This document shows positions 1 to 7,678 of a stretch of 64,000 bases of DNA, in pieces. Where the stretch lies: contig CALJKW010000070.1 of NCBI GenBank assembly GCA_937980205.1, positions 1 to 64,000 of the forward strand. Direction: 5' to 3'. The stretch's first letter is position 1. Each line of letters starts with the position of its first letter. This DNA comes from an uncultured Myxococcales bacterium (GTDB taxonomy: Bacteria; Myxococcota; Myxococcia; Myxococcales; Myxococcaceae). The translations under genes and the position numbers were made by a program. The notes beneath the pieces were generated by a model, which was given only the letters and a program-made list of their open reading frames with translations, did no database searches and was not told the DNA's origin.

Positions 1-286
1 CGCGGAGCTGAACGTTGAAGCGCGGCTTGTGCTTCTTGATCAGCTCGTTCTCGAGCAGCAGCGCCTCCTTCTCGTTCTTGACGGTGACCGTCTCGACGTC
101 CGCCAGGAAGCGATCGAGGAAGCCGACGAACGCGCGCGTGTCCTGCCCCGAGAAGTACGAGCGCACGCGGCTGCGCAGGTTCGTCGCCTTGCCGACGTAG
201 ATGACCTCCGCGTCGTGTCCCTTCATCAGGTACACGCCCGGAGACGTCGGCAGCTCGGCGAGCTTCTTCTCGAGGGCAGCGTTCAC
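1..286 (-). CDS. uvrC: UvrABC system protein C, N-terminal part (runs off the window)
   Basis: UvrC makes the dual incisions in nucleotide excision repair after UvrB has loaded on the lesion. The 95 visible codons hold the GIY-YIG nuclease module: PGVYLM about 15 residues in, then IYVGKATNLRSRVRSYF, which carries the Tyr, Gly, Lys and Arg expected of the domain, followed by the KNEKEALLLENELIKKHKP segment typical of UvrC. The start is GTG at 286. It overlaps the TGA of the upstream 120-codon gene (GTGA), so translation is probably coupled. The rest of the gene, including the UVR and HhH regions, lies beyond base 1. The co-directional uvrB, small gene, uvrC order implies one excision-repair transcript. 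Confidence 0.93.
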   Translation of the reverse strand, partial: MNAALEKKLAELPTSPGVYLMKGHDAEVIYVGKATNLRSRVRSYFSGQDTRAFVGFLDRFLADVETVTVKNEKEALLLENELIKKHKPRFNVQLR

Positions 287-645
287 GACTGAATCGGCGA
301 CGACGCAGGAGCGCCGCCACGGTCTTCCCTCTTGTACCACTCCACCTGTTGGGCGCCCGGCAGCGCCCGCAGCGCCTCGTCGAGCGTCTTGAGCAGCGCG
401 CGCGTGACGACGTTGTCGTCGGCGACCGGCAGCGACACCGTCCACCGCCCTGCCTCTTCGCCGAAGGAGAGCGCCAGCGGCCCGCACTCGCAGCGCCAGG
501 CGCCGGCGTGCTCCACGGGACCCATGAACGGGAAGCCGCGCTCGGTGAGCGCGTCCAGCACGGGCTCGAGCGCGTGCCAGTCACGGCTGGGCAGCCGGAG
601 GACCGCCACCGTCCGCAGCGCGATGGGATCCCCCACAGGACTCAC
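283..645 (-). CDS. Small conserved-looking protein of unknown function between uvrB and uvrC
   Basis: This 120-residue protein begins at GTG 645, overlaps the uvrB stop (GTGA) and ends in another GTGA overlap with uvrC. That places it in the middle of a translationally coupled repair operon. The sequence looks like a compact soluble alpha/beta domain (RTVAVLRLPSRDW, GGFPFMGP-like turns, WTVSLPVADDNVVTRALLKTLDEALRAL). It has no signal peptide, membrane segment or catalytic motif I recognise. Codon use resembles its neighbours, with strong third-position GC. Function is unknown; only the context suggests a link with DNA repair. The real reading frame ends at the GTG: the long open frame upstream of it is the shadow of uvrB. 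Confidence 0.75.
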   Translation of the reverse strand: MSPVGDPIALRTVAVLRLPSRDWHALEPVLDALTERGFPFMGPVEHAGAWRCECGPLALSFGEEAGRWTVSLPVADDNVVTRALLKTLDEALRALPGAQQVEWYKREDRGGAPASSPIQS

Positions 646-2750
646 CGCTTCCGCCGGTACTTCCTCGGCTGCGCGCGCTTGCCCATCATCCGCTGCTCCT
701 GTTTCGGCTTGGCGCCGACGAGCGTCGAGCGCAGCGGCGGCTTCAGCCCGATGTCCATGTCCTTGAGCAGCGTGAGCCGGTCGCGCTCGACCGCGGCCTT
801 CTCGAACTCCATCTCGTCGGCGAGCTGAACCATGCGCGCCGTCGTCTCCTTGATGAGCTGCTGGATCTGCTCCTTCGACAGCAGGTCGTCGCCCTCGGCG
901 GCCTTGGGCAGCGTGAGCGCGTCGCCGTCGTAGAGGAACTGCGACAGGTCGAGGATGTTCTTCTTCACCGCCTTCGGCGTGATGCCGTGGTCCTCGTTGT
1001 ACTTCTGCTGCAGCGTGCGGCGCCGGTTCGTCTCGTCGATCGCCAGCTTCATCGAGGCGGTGATCTGATCGCTGTACATGATCACGCGGCCGTTCAGGTT
1101 TCGCGCCGCGCGGCCGATGGTCTGAATCAGCGACACGTGCGAGCGCAGGAAGCCTTCCTTGTCCGCGTCGAGGATCCCGACGAGCGACACCTCGGGGATG
1201 TCGAGACCCTCGCGCAGCAGGTTGATGCCGACGAGCACGTCGAACTCGCCGCGCCGCAGGTCGCGGATGATCGCCGTGCGCTCGATCGCGTCGATGTCCG
1301 AGTGCAGGTAGCGCACGCGCACGCCGACGTCGGCGTAGTACTCGGTGAGATCCTCCGCCATGCGCTTGGTGAGCGTGGTGACCAGCACGCGCTCGCCGGC
1401 CTTCGCCCGCTTGCGGACCTCCTCGAGCAGATCGTCGACCTGGTTGCCGACCGGCCGCACCTCGACCTCGGGGTCGACGAGGCCGGTGGGGCGGATCACC
1501 TGTTCCACCACGACGCCGCGCGCCTTCGCGATCTCCCACTCCGCCGGAGTCGCCGACACGTACACGCCCTGCTTCACGAACTGCTCGAACTCGGGGAACT
1601 TCAGCGGCCGGTTGTCCATCGCGGAAGGCAGCCGGAAGCCGAACTCGACGAGCGTCTCCTTCCGGTTCCGGTCGCCGCGGTACATCGCGCCGATCTGGGG
1701 GATCGTCTGGTGCGACTCGTCGATGAAGACGAGCATGTTCTTCGGGAAGTAGTCGAGCAGGCATGGAGGCGGCTCGCCCTCTCCGCGCCCCGACAGGTGC
1801 CGCGAGTAGTTCTCGATGCCGTTGCAGAACCCGAGCTGCTCCATCATCTCGAGGTCGAACATCGTGCGCTGCTCGAGCCGCTGCGCCTCGACGAGCTTGT
1901 TCTGCGCCTTCAGCTCGGCGAGCCGCAGCTGCAGCTCGTCGCGGATGGAGAGGATCGCGTTGCGCCGCTGCCCCTCCTCGGTCACGTAGTGCGAGCCGGG
2001 GAAGATGGTGGCCTTCTCGAGCTCACCGAGCGTGACGCCGCGCAGCGGGTCGAACTCGGAGATCTTCTCGACGGTGTCCCCGAACAGCTCGACGCGCAGC
2101 GCCCGGTCTTCCTCGTACACCGGGAAGATCTCGACGGTGTCGCCGCGCACGCGGAAGGTGCCGCGGTGGAAGTCCTGATCGTTGCGCGTGTACTGGCACT
2201 CGACGAGCTGCTTCAGCAGCTTCTCGCGGGGGTAGTCCTGGCCCTTGTCGAGGCGGATCGCCATCTCGACGTACACGCGCGCGGTGCCGAGGCCGTAGAT
2301 GCACGAGACCGACGCGACGATGACCACGTCGTTGCGCGTGCGCAGCGAGTGGGTCGCCGAGTGGCGCATGCGCTCGATCTCTTCGTTGATGCTCGAATCT
2401 TTCTCGATGTACGTGTCCGAGGACGGCACGTACGCCTCGGGCTGGTAGTAGTCGTAGTAGCTGACGAAGTACTCGACGGCGTTGTCCGGCAAGAGCTCCT
2501 TGAACTCGCCGTAGAGCTGCGCCGCGAGCGTCTTGTTGTGCGCGATCACCAGCGACGGCCGGTTCACGTTGGCGATCACGTTCGCCATGGTGAACGTCTT
2601 GCCCGAGCCCGTGACGCCGAGCAGCACCTGCGCCTCGTCGCCCCGCAAGATGCCGTTCGTCAGCTCGCCGATGGCGCGCGGCTGATCGCCCTGGGGCTTG
2701 TACTCGCTGACGATCCGGAAGGAGGACGACACGAGCTTCGCTTCTAACAA
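642..2750 (-). CDS. uvrB: UvrABC system protein B (excision-repair helicase)
   Basis: UvrB is the damage-verification ATPase of nucleotide excision repair, loaded by UvrA and then bound by UvrC. The protein has 702 residues, slightly longer than the E. coli form. Visible are the PQGDQPRAI start, Walker A GVTGSGKT at residues 45-52, the Tyr-rich beta-hairpin YYDYYQPEAYVP near 95-110 that clamps damaged DNA, the DESH box near 340, helicase motif QTIGRAARN, and the C-terminal UVR coiled coil EMEFEKAAVERDRL near 655 that contacts UvrC. The start taken is TTG 2750. GTG 2732 (residue 7) is an equally possible start because neither has a strong ribosome site. The last base overlaps the next gene. 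Three phased CTGACAG heptamers lie just upstream. Confidence 0.98.
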   Translation of the reverse strand: MLEAKLVSSSFRIVSEYKPQGDQPRAIGELTNGILRGDEAQVLLGVTGSGKTFTMANVIANVNRPSLVIAHNKTLAAQLYGEFKELLPDNAVEYFVSYYDYYQPEAYVPSSDTYIEKDSSINEEIERMRHSATHSLRTRNDVVIVASVSCIYGLGTARVYVEMAIRLDKGQDYPREKLLKQLVECQYTRNDQDFHRGTFRVRGDTVEIFPVYEEDRALRVELFGDTVEKISEFDPLRGVTLGELEKATIFPGSHYVTEEGQRRNAILSIRDELQLRLAELKAQNKLVEAQRLEQRTMFDLEMMEQLGFCNGIENYSRHLSGRGEGEPPPCLLDYFPKNMLVFIDESHQTIPQIGAMYRGDRNRKETLVEFGFRLPSAMDNRPLKFPEFEQFVKQGVYVSATPAEWEIAKARGVVVEQVIRPTGLVDPEVEVRPVGNQVDDLLEEVRKRAKAGERVLVTTLTKRMAEDLTEYYADVGVRVRYLHSDIDAIERTAIIRDLRRGEFDVLVGINLLREGLDIPEVSLVGILDADKEGFLRSHVSLIQTIGRAARNLNGRVIMYSDQITASMKLAIDETNRRRTLQQKYNEDHGITPKAVKKNILDLSQFLYDGDALTLPKAAEGDDLLSKEQIQQLIKETTARMVQLADEMEFEKAAVERDRLTLLKDMDIGLKPPLRSTLVGAKPKQEQRMMGKRAQPRKYRRKR

Positions 2751-2756
2751 AGCCTG

Positions 2757-2784
2757 CTGTCAGATTCTGTCAGGAGACTGTCAG
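2757..2784 (-). promoter_or_regulatory. Three helically phased CTGACAG repeats upstream of uvrB
   Basis: On the minus strand the heptamer CTGACAG occurs three times, at 2784-2778, 2773-2767 and 2763-2757, with starts 11 and 10 bases apart. All copies therefore face one side of the helix immediately upstream of the uvrB start. The first copy contains the stop codon of the upstream membrane-protein gene. Seen directly; an operator or activator role for the excision-repair genes is inference. The copies also resemble a -35 hexamer (CTGACA), so a promoter is an alternative. Confidence 0.4.
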
Positions 2785-4277
2785 CGCAGGCCGTACCCCA
2801 GCCGCTTCCGCTCGGCGTCGCGCAGGCCGACCAGCACGGCGTCTCCGCGACGCGTGACGCGCAGCTCGCCGTACTTCGCGCTCGCGTACAGGTCGCCCTT
2901 CCCCTCCTCGAAGAAGAAGGCCTCGGCGCCCAGCCGCACTGCCCCCGAGCGCTCGCGGTACCTCAGCAGCCGCTCGTCGGCCTTCAGCGGAGTGCCGTCG
3001 TCCCAGCGGACGAACTCGGCCACGTTGGCGTCGTCGACCCTGACCACCATGCGGCCGTCGCGCGGGTGCGGGTCCCATCGATCCGCGATCCGGTAGCGCA
3101 GCGTCATGTAGTCGCCCTGCATCAGCGAGCGCGGGTCGACCGGCCGCAGCTCCACCAGCATCGGAGCGCCCGCGTCGAGCACCCGCTCCTTCTGAATGAT
3201 GAGCCCGTTGATCACGAGCAGCGCGCCGGCGAGCGCCATCACGATGACGCGGCGGTCGAACGCCACCGGAGGCTGCTGCACCGTCTGCGCCCCGAGCAGC
3301 CGCCACAGCAGCGCGAACGTGAGCCCGTTGCCGAGCAGCAGGCCGGACTTGAGCAGCAGCGTCTGGTTCATCGACGCGTAGAGCTGGAAGTAGAAGCAGC
3401 CGAGGAACACCACCGCGAGCGCGACGAGCTTCTCCTCGCGGTGGTGGAGCGCGGCGGCCAGCAGCGCCACGCCCGCGAGCACGCCGGGAGACCCGAAGCT
3501 CGAGCCCGCCAGCGCGCCCACGAAGACGGCCGCGAGCGCGAGGCGCCTTCGGCTCTTCAGCATCATCCCCAACTGCGCGAGCAGGAGCAGCGCCACGCCC
3601 ACGCGCCCCGGCCAGCCGAGCGAGAGCCGCTCCCACTTCTCGAGCGCGCCGAGCATCCACGCGCAGGCGGCGATGGCGAGCCCGTACGCCGCGGGGAGCG
3701 CGATGCGATCGAAGCGGCGCCGCACCTGCCACAGCAGCAGCGCTCCGCCGAGCGCGGCGATGAGCAGCAGATCGACCGAGCGATTCCCGGTGGTGCGCTC
3801 CCAGAGCCGGAACGCGGCGGAGCACGCGCCCAGCGTGCACAACAGCCGCATCAGCGAGTCGGGGTACGTGAAGAGCAGCACGAGCTCCACGCCCAGCATG
3901 AAGAGCGGTGTCCAGATGCTCAGGTAGCCGGCGAGATCCGAGACGCCCCAGATGGCCACGAGCTCACCGGCCAGCGCGAGCGAGAGCGACAGCTGGGCGA
4001 TGAACCCGCGCTGCTTGAAGTGGCGAAGGGCGATGGCGGCGCCGACTGCCAGCAGGCCGCCGAAGACGTGCACCGTCGCGTCGGTGCGCGAGGTGTACGC
4101 GAAGGCCGCGAAGCAGAAGGCGGCGATCCACCCGTACACGCCGGTGAGGCCGCGCGCGTACCAGGGCAGCGAGGGCTTCTCCGCGCGGAGCGCCTCGCCA
4201 GCGCGCTCGCGCGAGCCGACGGGCACCACGTCTTCGCGCTCGAGCTGCGCGAGCACTTCGCCGACCGAGCGCTTCAT
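2781..4277 (-). CDS. Polytopic membrane protein, DUF4401 plus GDYXXLXY domain
   Basis: The protein has 498 residues. A short cytoplasmic head (MKRSVGEVLAQLEREDVVP) is followed by a long run of hydrophobic helices (about ten, for example WIAAFCFAAFAYTS, LFMLGVELVLLF, LLLIAALGGALLLW). The C-terminal outside domain contains the signature GDYMTLRYRIADRW near residue 395 and a second half rich in beta strands. This matches the DUF4401 family with a GDYXXLXY domain; its biochemical role is not known. ATG 4277 overlaps the TGA of the upstream DUF2157 gene (ATGA), so the two are coupled. Families of this pair are commonly adjacent, which suggests a two-component membrane assembly. I infer envelope location only. 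Confidence 0.85.
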   Translation of the reverse strand: MKRSVGEVLAQLEREDVVPVGSRERAGEALRAEKPSLPWYARGLTGVYGWIAAFCFAAFAYTSRTDATVHVFGGLLAVGAAIALRHFKQRGFIAQLSLSLALAGELVAIWGVSDLAGYLSIWTPLFMLGVELVLLFTYPDSLMRLLCTLGACSAAFRLWERTTGNRSVDLLLIAALGGALLLWQVRRRFDRIALPAAYGLAIAACAWMLGALEKWERLSLGWPGRVGVALLLLAQLGMMLKSRRRLALAAVFVGALAGSSFGSPGVLAGVALLAAALHHREEKLVALAVVFLGCFYFQLYASMNQTLLLKSGLLLGNGLTFALLWRLLGAQTVQQPPVAFDRRVIVMALAGALLVINGLIIQKERVLDAGAPMLVELRPVDPRSLMQGDYMTLRYRIADRWDPHPRDGRMVVRVDDANVAEFVRWDDGTPLKADERLLRYRERSGAVRLGAEAFFFEEGKGDLYASAKYGELRVTRRGDAVLVGLRDAERKRLGYGLR

Positions 4278-5263
4278 CGCGTCACCTCCTTGCCGCGGAT
4301 CCACCAGACGGCGAGCGACGTCTGCGCGACGACGAGCACGCCGAGGATCGCCCACTCGAGGCGCGAGTCCACCCACACGTTCAGCTGGCGCATCGCCAGC
4401 GCGGTGCCGAGGCCGCACGCGGCGAACGCCGCGGTCGAGCGGATGAAGCGATCGCTGCGGAAGACGAGCGGCAGCGCGACGCTGAGCGCGACGACCGTGG
4501 CGACGGCGGCGAGGCGCCACGGATACTGGAAGTCCCAGTGCCGCTGCCAGACGAACCAGCACGCCAGCGGCAGCGGTGGGATGGCGGCGGCCACCGCGAG
4601 CGTGCGCACCGGCCACTTCAACGGCTCGCCGAGCCACTTCGTGCGGCGGGTCACGAGGACATACGCCGCGATGCCGGCGACGTTGAGGGCGGCGGTGAAG
4701 ACGACGGCGGCGCTCGCCGCTTCGTAGCCGAACGGCCGCAGCTGCTCGAACGCGAGCACGAGGCTCAGGTTGAGCAGGCCCCACACGCCCGTCCACAGCG
4801 GCACGAAGCGCGACAGCGCAGCGATGGGAGCGGCGAGCAGCGCCCAGGTCAGGAACAGCTCATAGGGGTCGGCGCCGGTCTGGTACGTCTGACCGTAGAC
4901 GGCGAGCAGCGGCCCCAGCATCGCCGCGCAGAGCGTGAGCGAGAGCTGCCGCGTGAGCTGCCCCTTCGCGCGCCAGGCGGCGGCCGCGAACGCGAGCAGC
5001 CCGAGCTCGAGGACACCGAACTTCGACCAGCGGCTCATGCCGGCCCAGTTGTGCGCGACGAAGAAGACGACCGACGCGAGCGAGAGCAGCCCGGCGAGGA
5101 TCAGCGCTCCGCGGGCCGCGAAGGAGGACTGCGTCGCTGCATCGGGCGGCTCCGCGGCGATGCCGGCGGCGCGCGCGTACGCGGCCTCGGGGAGAACACC
5201 GGCATCGCGAAGAGCTCGAAGGCGCTGCGGGGTGGCAGGTACAGCGAGCGGGTCGGCGTCCAA
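4274..5263 (-). CDS. DUF2157 membrane protein
   Basis: The protein has 329 residues. The N-terminal cytoplasmic helix-turn segment (TPQRLRALRDAGVLPEAAYARA) is the DUF2157 hallmark. It is followed by about ten membrane helices with the typical GQTYQTGADPYELFLTWALL loop near residue 145. Function of the family is unknown. A good ribosome site (AAGGAGG, complement of 5271-5277) lies 7 bases before TTG 5263. I therefore prefer that start over the GTG 39 bases further upstream, because the site would otherwise lie inside the coding sequence. The gene ends in an ATGA overlap with the GDYXXLXY protein, so both are probably translated together in equal amounts. Confidence 0.85.
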   Translation of the reverse strand: MDADPLAVPATPQRLRALRDAGVLPEAAYARAAGIAAEPPDAATQSSFAARGALILAGLLSLASVVFFVAHNWAGMSRWSKFGVLELGLLAFAAAAWRAKGQLTRQLSLTLCAAMLGPLLAVYGQTYQTGADPYELFLTWALLAAPIAALSRFVPLWTGVWGLLNLSLVLAFEQLRPFGYEAASAAVVFTAALNVAGIAAYVLVTRRTKWLGEPLKWPVRTLAVAAAIPPLPLACWFVWQRHWDFQYPWRLAAVATVVALSVALPLVFRSDRFIRSTAAFAACGLGTALAMRQLNVWVDSRLEWAILGVLVVAQTSLAVWWIRGKEVTR

Positions 5264-5270
5264 CGGTCGG

Positions 5271-5277
5271 CCTCCTT
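5271..5277 (-). promoter_or_regulatory. Ribosome-binding site that fixes the DUF2157 start
   Basis: AAGGAGG on the minus strand, 7 bases upstream of TTG 5263. It is close to the ideal complement of the 16S rRNA tail and argues for the TTG rather than the upstream GTG as the start codon. Confidence 0.7.
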
Positions 5278-5359
5278 CAATGTTGGCGGGTTCAACCGCC
5301 ACCGAGGCCGACGTGTTCCGCGATCGAAGCGCTGCGCGGAAGTCTGCGCAGCGGGCGGT

Positions 5360-5986
5360 TCAGCGGTCCCAGCTGCTGGACAGTTTCAGCAGGTCAGCCT
5401 GCAAGCACTCGCCACCGGAGACGGGCGCATCGGCTGCGATGTCCCACTCGACGAGCACGACTCCTTCGAACGATATTTCCATCGTGCCGCGATGACCCGT
5501 GCCTGTGATCGATGAGTGCGTCACGGTCCCGGCGACCGCGAGGTACGAGGTGAAGCGCTTCGCCTTCGAAGTGGTCGCGAGCACGAGGCAGTTGCGACAG
5601 GTCGCCAACCTCTGGGCATCAAGGCTTCGACTGACGACGGTGCCGCGCTGGAACGCGGAGACGAGAACGAGGGTGCCGCCCGAAACGTCGACCGCGAACC
5701 TCCCGGTGACTGACCGATCGGCGTTCAACCGAAAATCGGTGGCCTCCGGACGAGTCCGCGCGGCGGCCGCCGCCAGGTTCAAATGTCCACAGGCCGCAGT
5801 CGCCTCCAACTTGCGACGACTCTTCTTCTTCCTCGCCGCCTCGGCGTATCCCTGGAACTCCGCGTAGCTCCGCCGTCTTTCCTGAATGTCCATCTGCGTT
5901 TGGAGCCACGATTCCCGTAAACCAGATGCGGCGGCGGACGTTGCGGCAACAGACACGAGGACGACGGCGGCAAATGGGGTGCGCAT
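5360..5986 (-). CDS. Secreted or periplasmic protein of unknown function
   Basis: This 208-residue protein starts with a signal peptide (MRTPFAAVVLVSVAATSAAA, then cleavage near AAS-G). ATG 5995, three codons upstream, is an alternative start. After a basic stretch (ARKKKSRRKLEA) the mature part is mostly beta strand. It contains several Cys residues (ACGHLN, ATCRNCLVL, GECLQ) that may form disulphides and regular strand patterns such as GTLVLVSAF and GTMEISFEGVVLVEWDI. I recognise no family. Base composition looks somewhat lower in GC than its neighbours. It stands alone between a membrane-protein pair and a plus-strand gene. The mature protein may be a small beta-sandwich, but this is inference. 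Confidence 0.65.
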   Translation of the reverse strand: MRTPFAAVVLVSVAATSAAASGLRESWLQTQMDIQERRRSYAEFQGYAEAARKKKSRRKLEATAACGHLNLAAAAARTRPEATDFRLNADRSVTGRFAVDVSGGTLVLVSAFQRGTVVSRSLDAQRLATCRNCLVLATTSKAKRFTSYLAVAGTVTHSSITGTGHRGTMEISFEGVVLVEWDIAADAPVSGGECLQADLLKLSSSWDR

Positions 5987-6138
5987 GCCGCGCATCGCTT
6001 GCACGCGACCGACCCATGCAAGACGGCAAACTCCCAGGACTCCGGAAGGTCGATGTCTCATCTCGCGGACGCCGCGAGAGCGAGACCTGAGAAATTCCCC
6101 GGTCTTGCGCCGGCGCGTGCCGCGCAAAACGCCATGGA

Positions 6139-7677
6139 ATGACCAAACCCATCGCCGCCGCCTCTTCCGCCTCCGTCATCGTCCCCTCCCACGACGACGC
6201 GCCCGCGGCGCCGCCGCCTCCGGCACCGAAGGCCCCGGCGCGCGAAGCCAACCAGCTCGACGCATGGTCGAGCCCGGCGGCGGACGCCGCCACCGAGAAC
6301 ATCGAGTCGGCCTACGGCTGGGGCATCAACCCGGACATGGAGGCCGTCAACGCGGACCTGTCCAAGCTCGACGGCTTCGCGCTGCTCAAGACGCTCAACC
6401 GCCTCGACGCGGACGGGAAGCTCGAGAGCATCCTCAACGACATGACGCCGGATGATCGCCAGCGGCTCGTCAACCAGGCGATCAAGGGAAACCTGCTGCA
6501 GCGCAAGACGCCCGACAGCAAGCTCGAGGCGAAGTTCGAGATGCCTGCGTCGTTCCAGAAGATGGTCGACGACCTCAACGTGCTGCAGGGCCGCCAGAAG
6601 CCGACGGAGCCGCTCGCGTACAACTGGTCGTCGTACCGCGAGGACTTCCACGACGTCGCGAAGCGCAAGTTCATCGATGAGATCGGAACGCTCCAGCCCG
6701 GCGACAGCCTCGCGCTCGACCTCAAAGGCGGAGTCGCCGTCGCGGGCCTCACCGCCGGCGGCGAAGCAAAGGTCGACGTGAAGCGCGACGCGAACGGCGA
6801 GTTCACGATCGGGGCGAAGCTCGCCAGCGACGCCGGCGCTCACATCGATCTCGGCGCCGTGAAAACCGATCCCGTGCTCGGAGCCGGCAGCCGCGTCGAA
6901 TACCGGTTCAAGACGGCCGCCGAAGCGAAGGCTGCGGCCGAGTTGTTCGCGACCTCGCCCGCCGAAGCCCTGGCCAAATACGGTCGGCCGGCGGCGGTCG
7001 AGCTCGAGGGTACGGCCGCATTCGAGGCAGCGTCGTCGCTCGGAATCGGCGGCGCAAAGCTCGCCGCGCTCAAGGGCAAGGAGGAAGCCAAGCTCACCTG
7101 CCGTGTGGAGCTCGGCGAGAAGCCGACCCTCACGGTGACGGCCGAGGTCGAGGGCACGCTGAAGGCCGGCGCCAAGCTCGGTACCAAGGCGTTGAACGCT
7201 TCGCCGCGGGGAGTCGACGCCCACGGAAGCGTCAACCTCTCGATGGAGGTGACCTGCCCGCTGAAGGACCCTGACGCGTTCCTGAAGGCGCCGGTCGACT
7301 ATCTCCAGCGGAATGCGACGCAGCTGCTCGCGAACGCCGACGCCAAGGTGAAGATGAAGGCGGAGAAAGAGGCGCTTCACCACGGCAGCGAGCAGACCCT
7401 CGAGGTCACGACGTCTCCGAAGGACCTCCAGCGGGTGGCGCTGCAGGTCGCCGCCTCGCCGGACTGGGAGCGCGTCGTGGCGGGTCTCGGCGAAGGCGTC
7501 AGCGTGAAGCTCGAGGAGAAGCACTACGAGCTGAAGCACGTCGGCGTCGACCTGAAGGCGGAGCTCAAGGGCGTCGAAGTCGGAATCGGCGCCGGCTACG
7601 AGCGCAAGACGCTCGAGAACAAGCGAGTCCTGTACCAGGGCAGCGCGACCCGCTTCGCCGCAGGCCAGCCCGGCTGA
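6139..7677 (+). CDS. Large unknown protein with Pro/Ala-rich N-terminus
   Basis: The protein has 512 residues and no recognised family. Residues 1-40 are low complexity, rich in Ala and Pro (APAAPPPPAPKAPA). Residues 45-130 are helical (LDGFALLKTLNRLDADGKLESILNDM and MTPDDRQRLVNQAI), possibly a small protein-binding module. Residues 180-500 are long repetitive strands and helices rich in Lys, Glu, Ala and Gly (GGVAVAGLTAGGEAKVDVKRD, GAKLGTKALNASPRG). There is no signal peptide and no Cys-rich or catalytic motif. Candidates are a structural or secreted effector-like protein, but nothing supports a specific role. It is monocistronic and its stop is one base from the convergent M28 peptidase gene. 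Confidence 0.75.
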   Translation: MTKPIAAASSASVIVPSHDDAPAAPPPPAPKAPAREANQLDAWSSPAADAATENIESAYGWGINPDMEAVNADLSKLDGFALLKTLNRLDADGKLESILNDMTPDDRQRLVNQAIKGNLLQRKTPDSKLEAKFEMPASFQKMVDDLNVLQGRQKPTEPLAYNWSSYREDFHDVAKRKFIDEIGTLQPGDSLALDLKGGVAVAGLTAGGEAKVDVKRDANGEFTIGAKLASDAGAHIDLGAVKTDPVLGAGSRVEYRFKTAAEAKAAAELFATSPAEALAKYGRPAAVELEGTAAFEAASSLGIGGAKLAALKGKEEAKLTCRVELGEKPTLTVTAEVEGTLKAGAKLGTKALNASPRGVDAHGSVNLSMEVTCPLKDPDAFLKAPVDYLQRNATQLLANADAKVKMKAEKEALHHGSEQTLEVTTSPKDLQRVALQVAASPDWERVVAGLGEGVSVKLEEKHYELKHVGVDLKAELKGVEVGIGAGYERKTLENKRVLYQGSATRFAAGQPG

Positions 7678-7678
7678 C

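Noticed and set aside
283..1764. Long minus-strand frame running from uvrB into the 120-codon gene
   Set aside because: Only the last 120 codons look like protein. The rest is an out-of-frame copy of uvrB. Start is placed at GTG 645.
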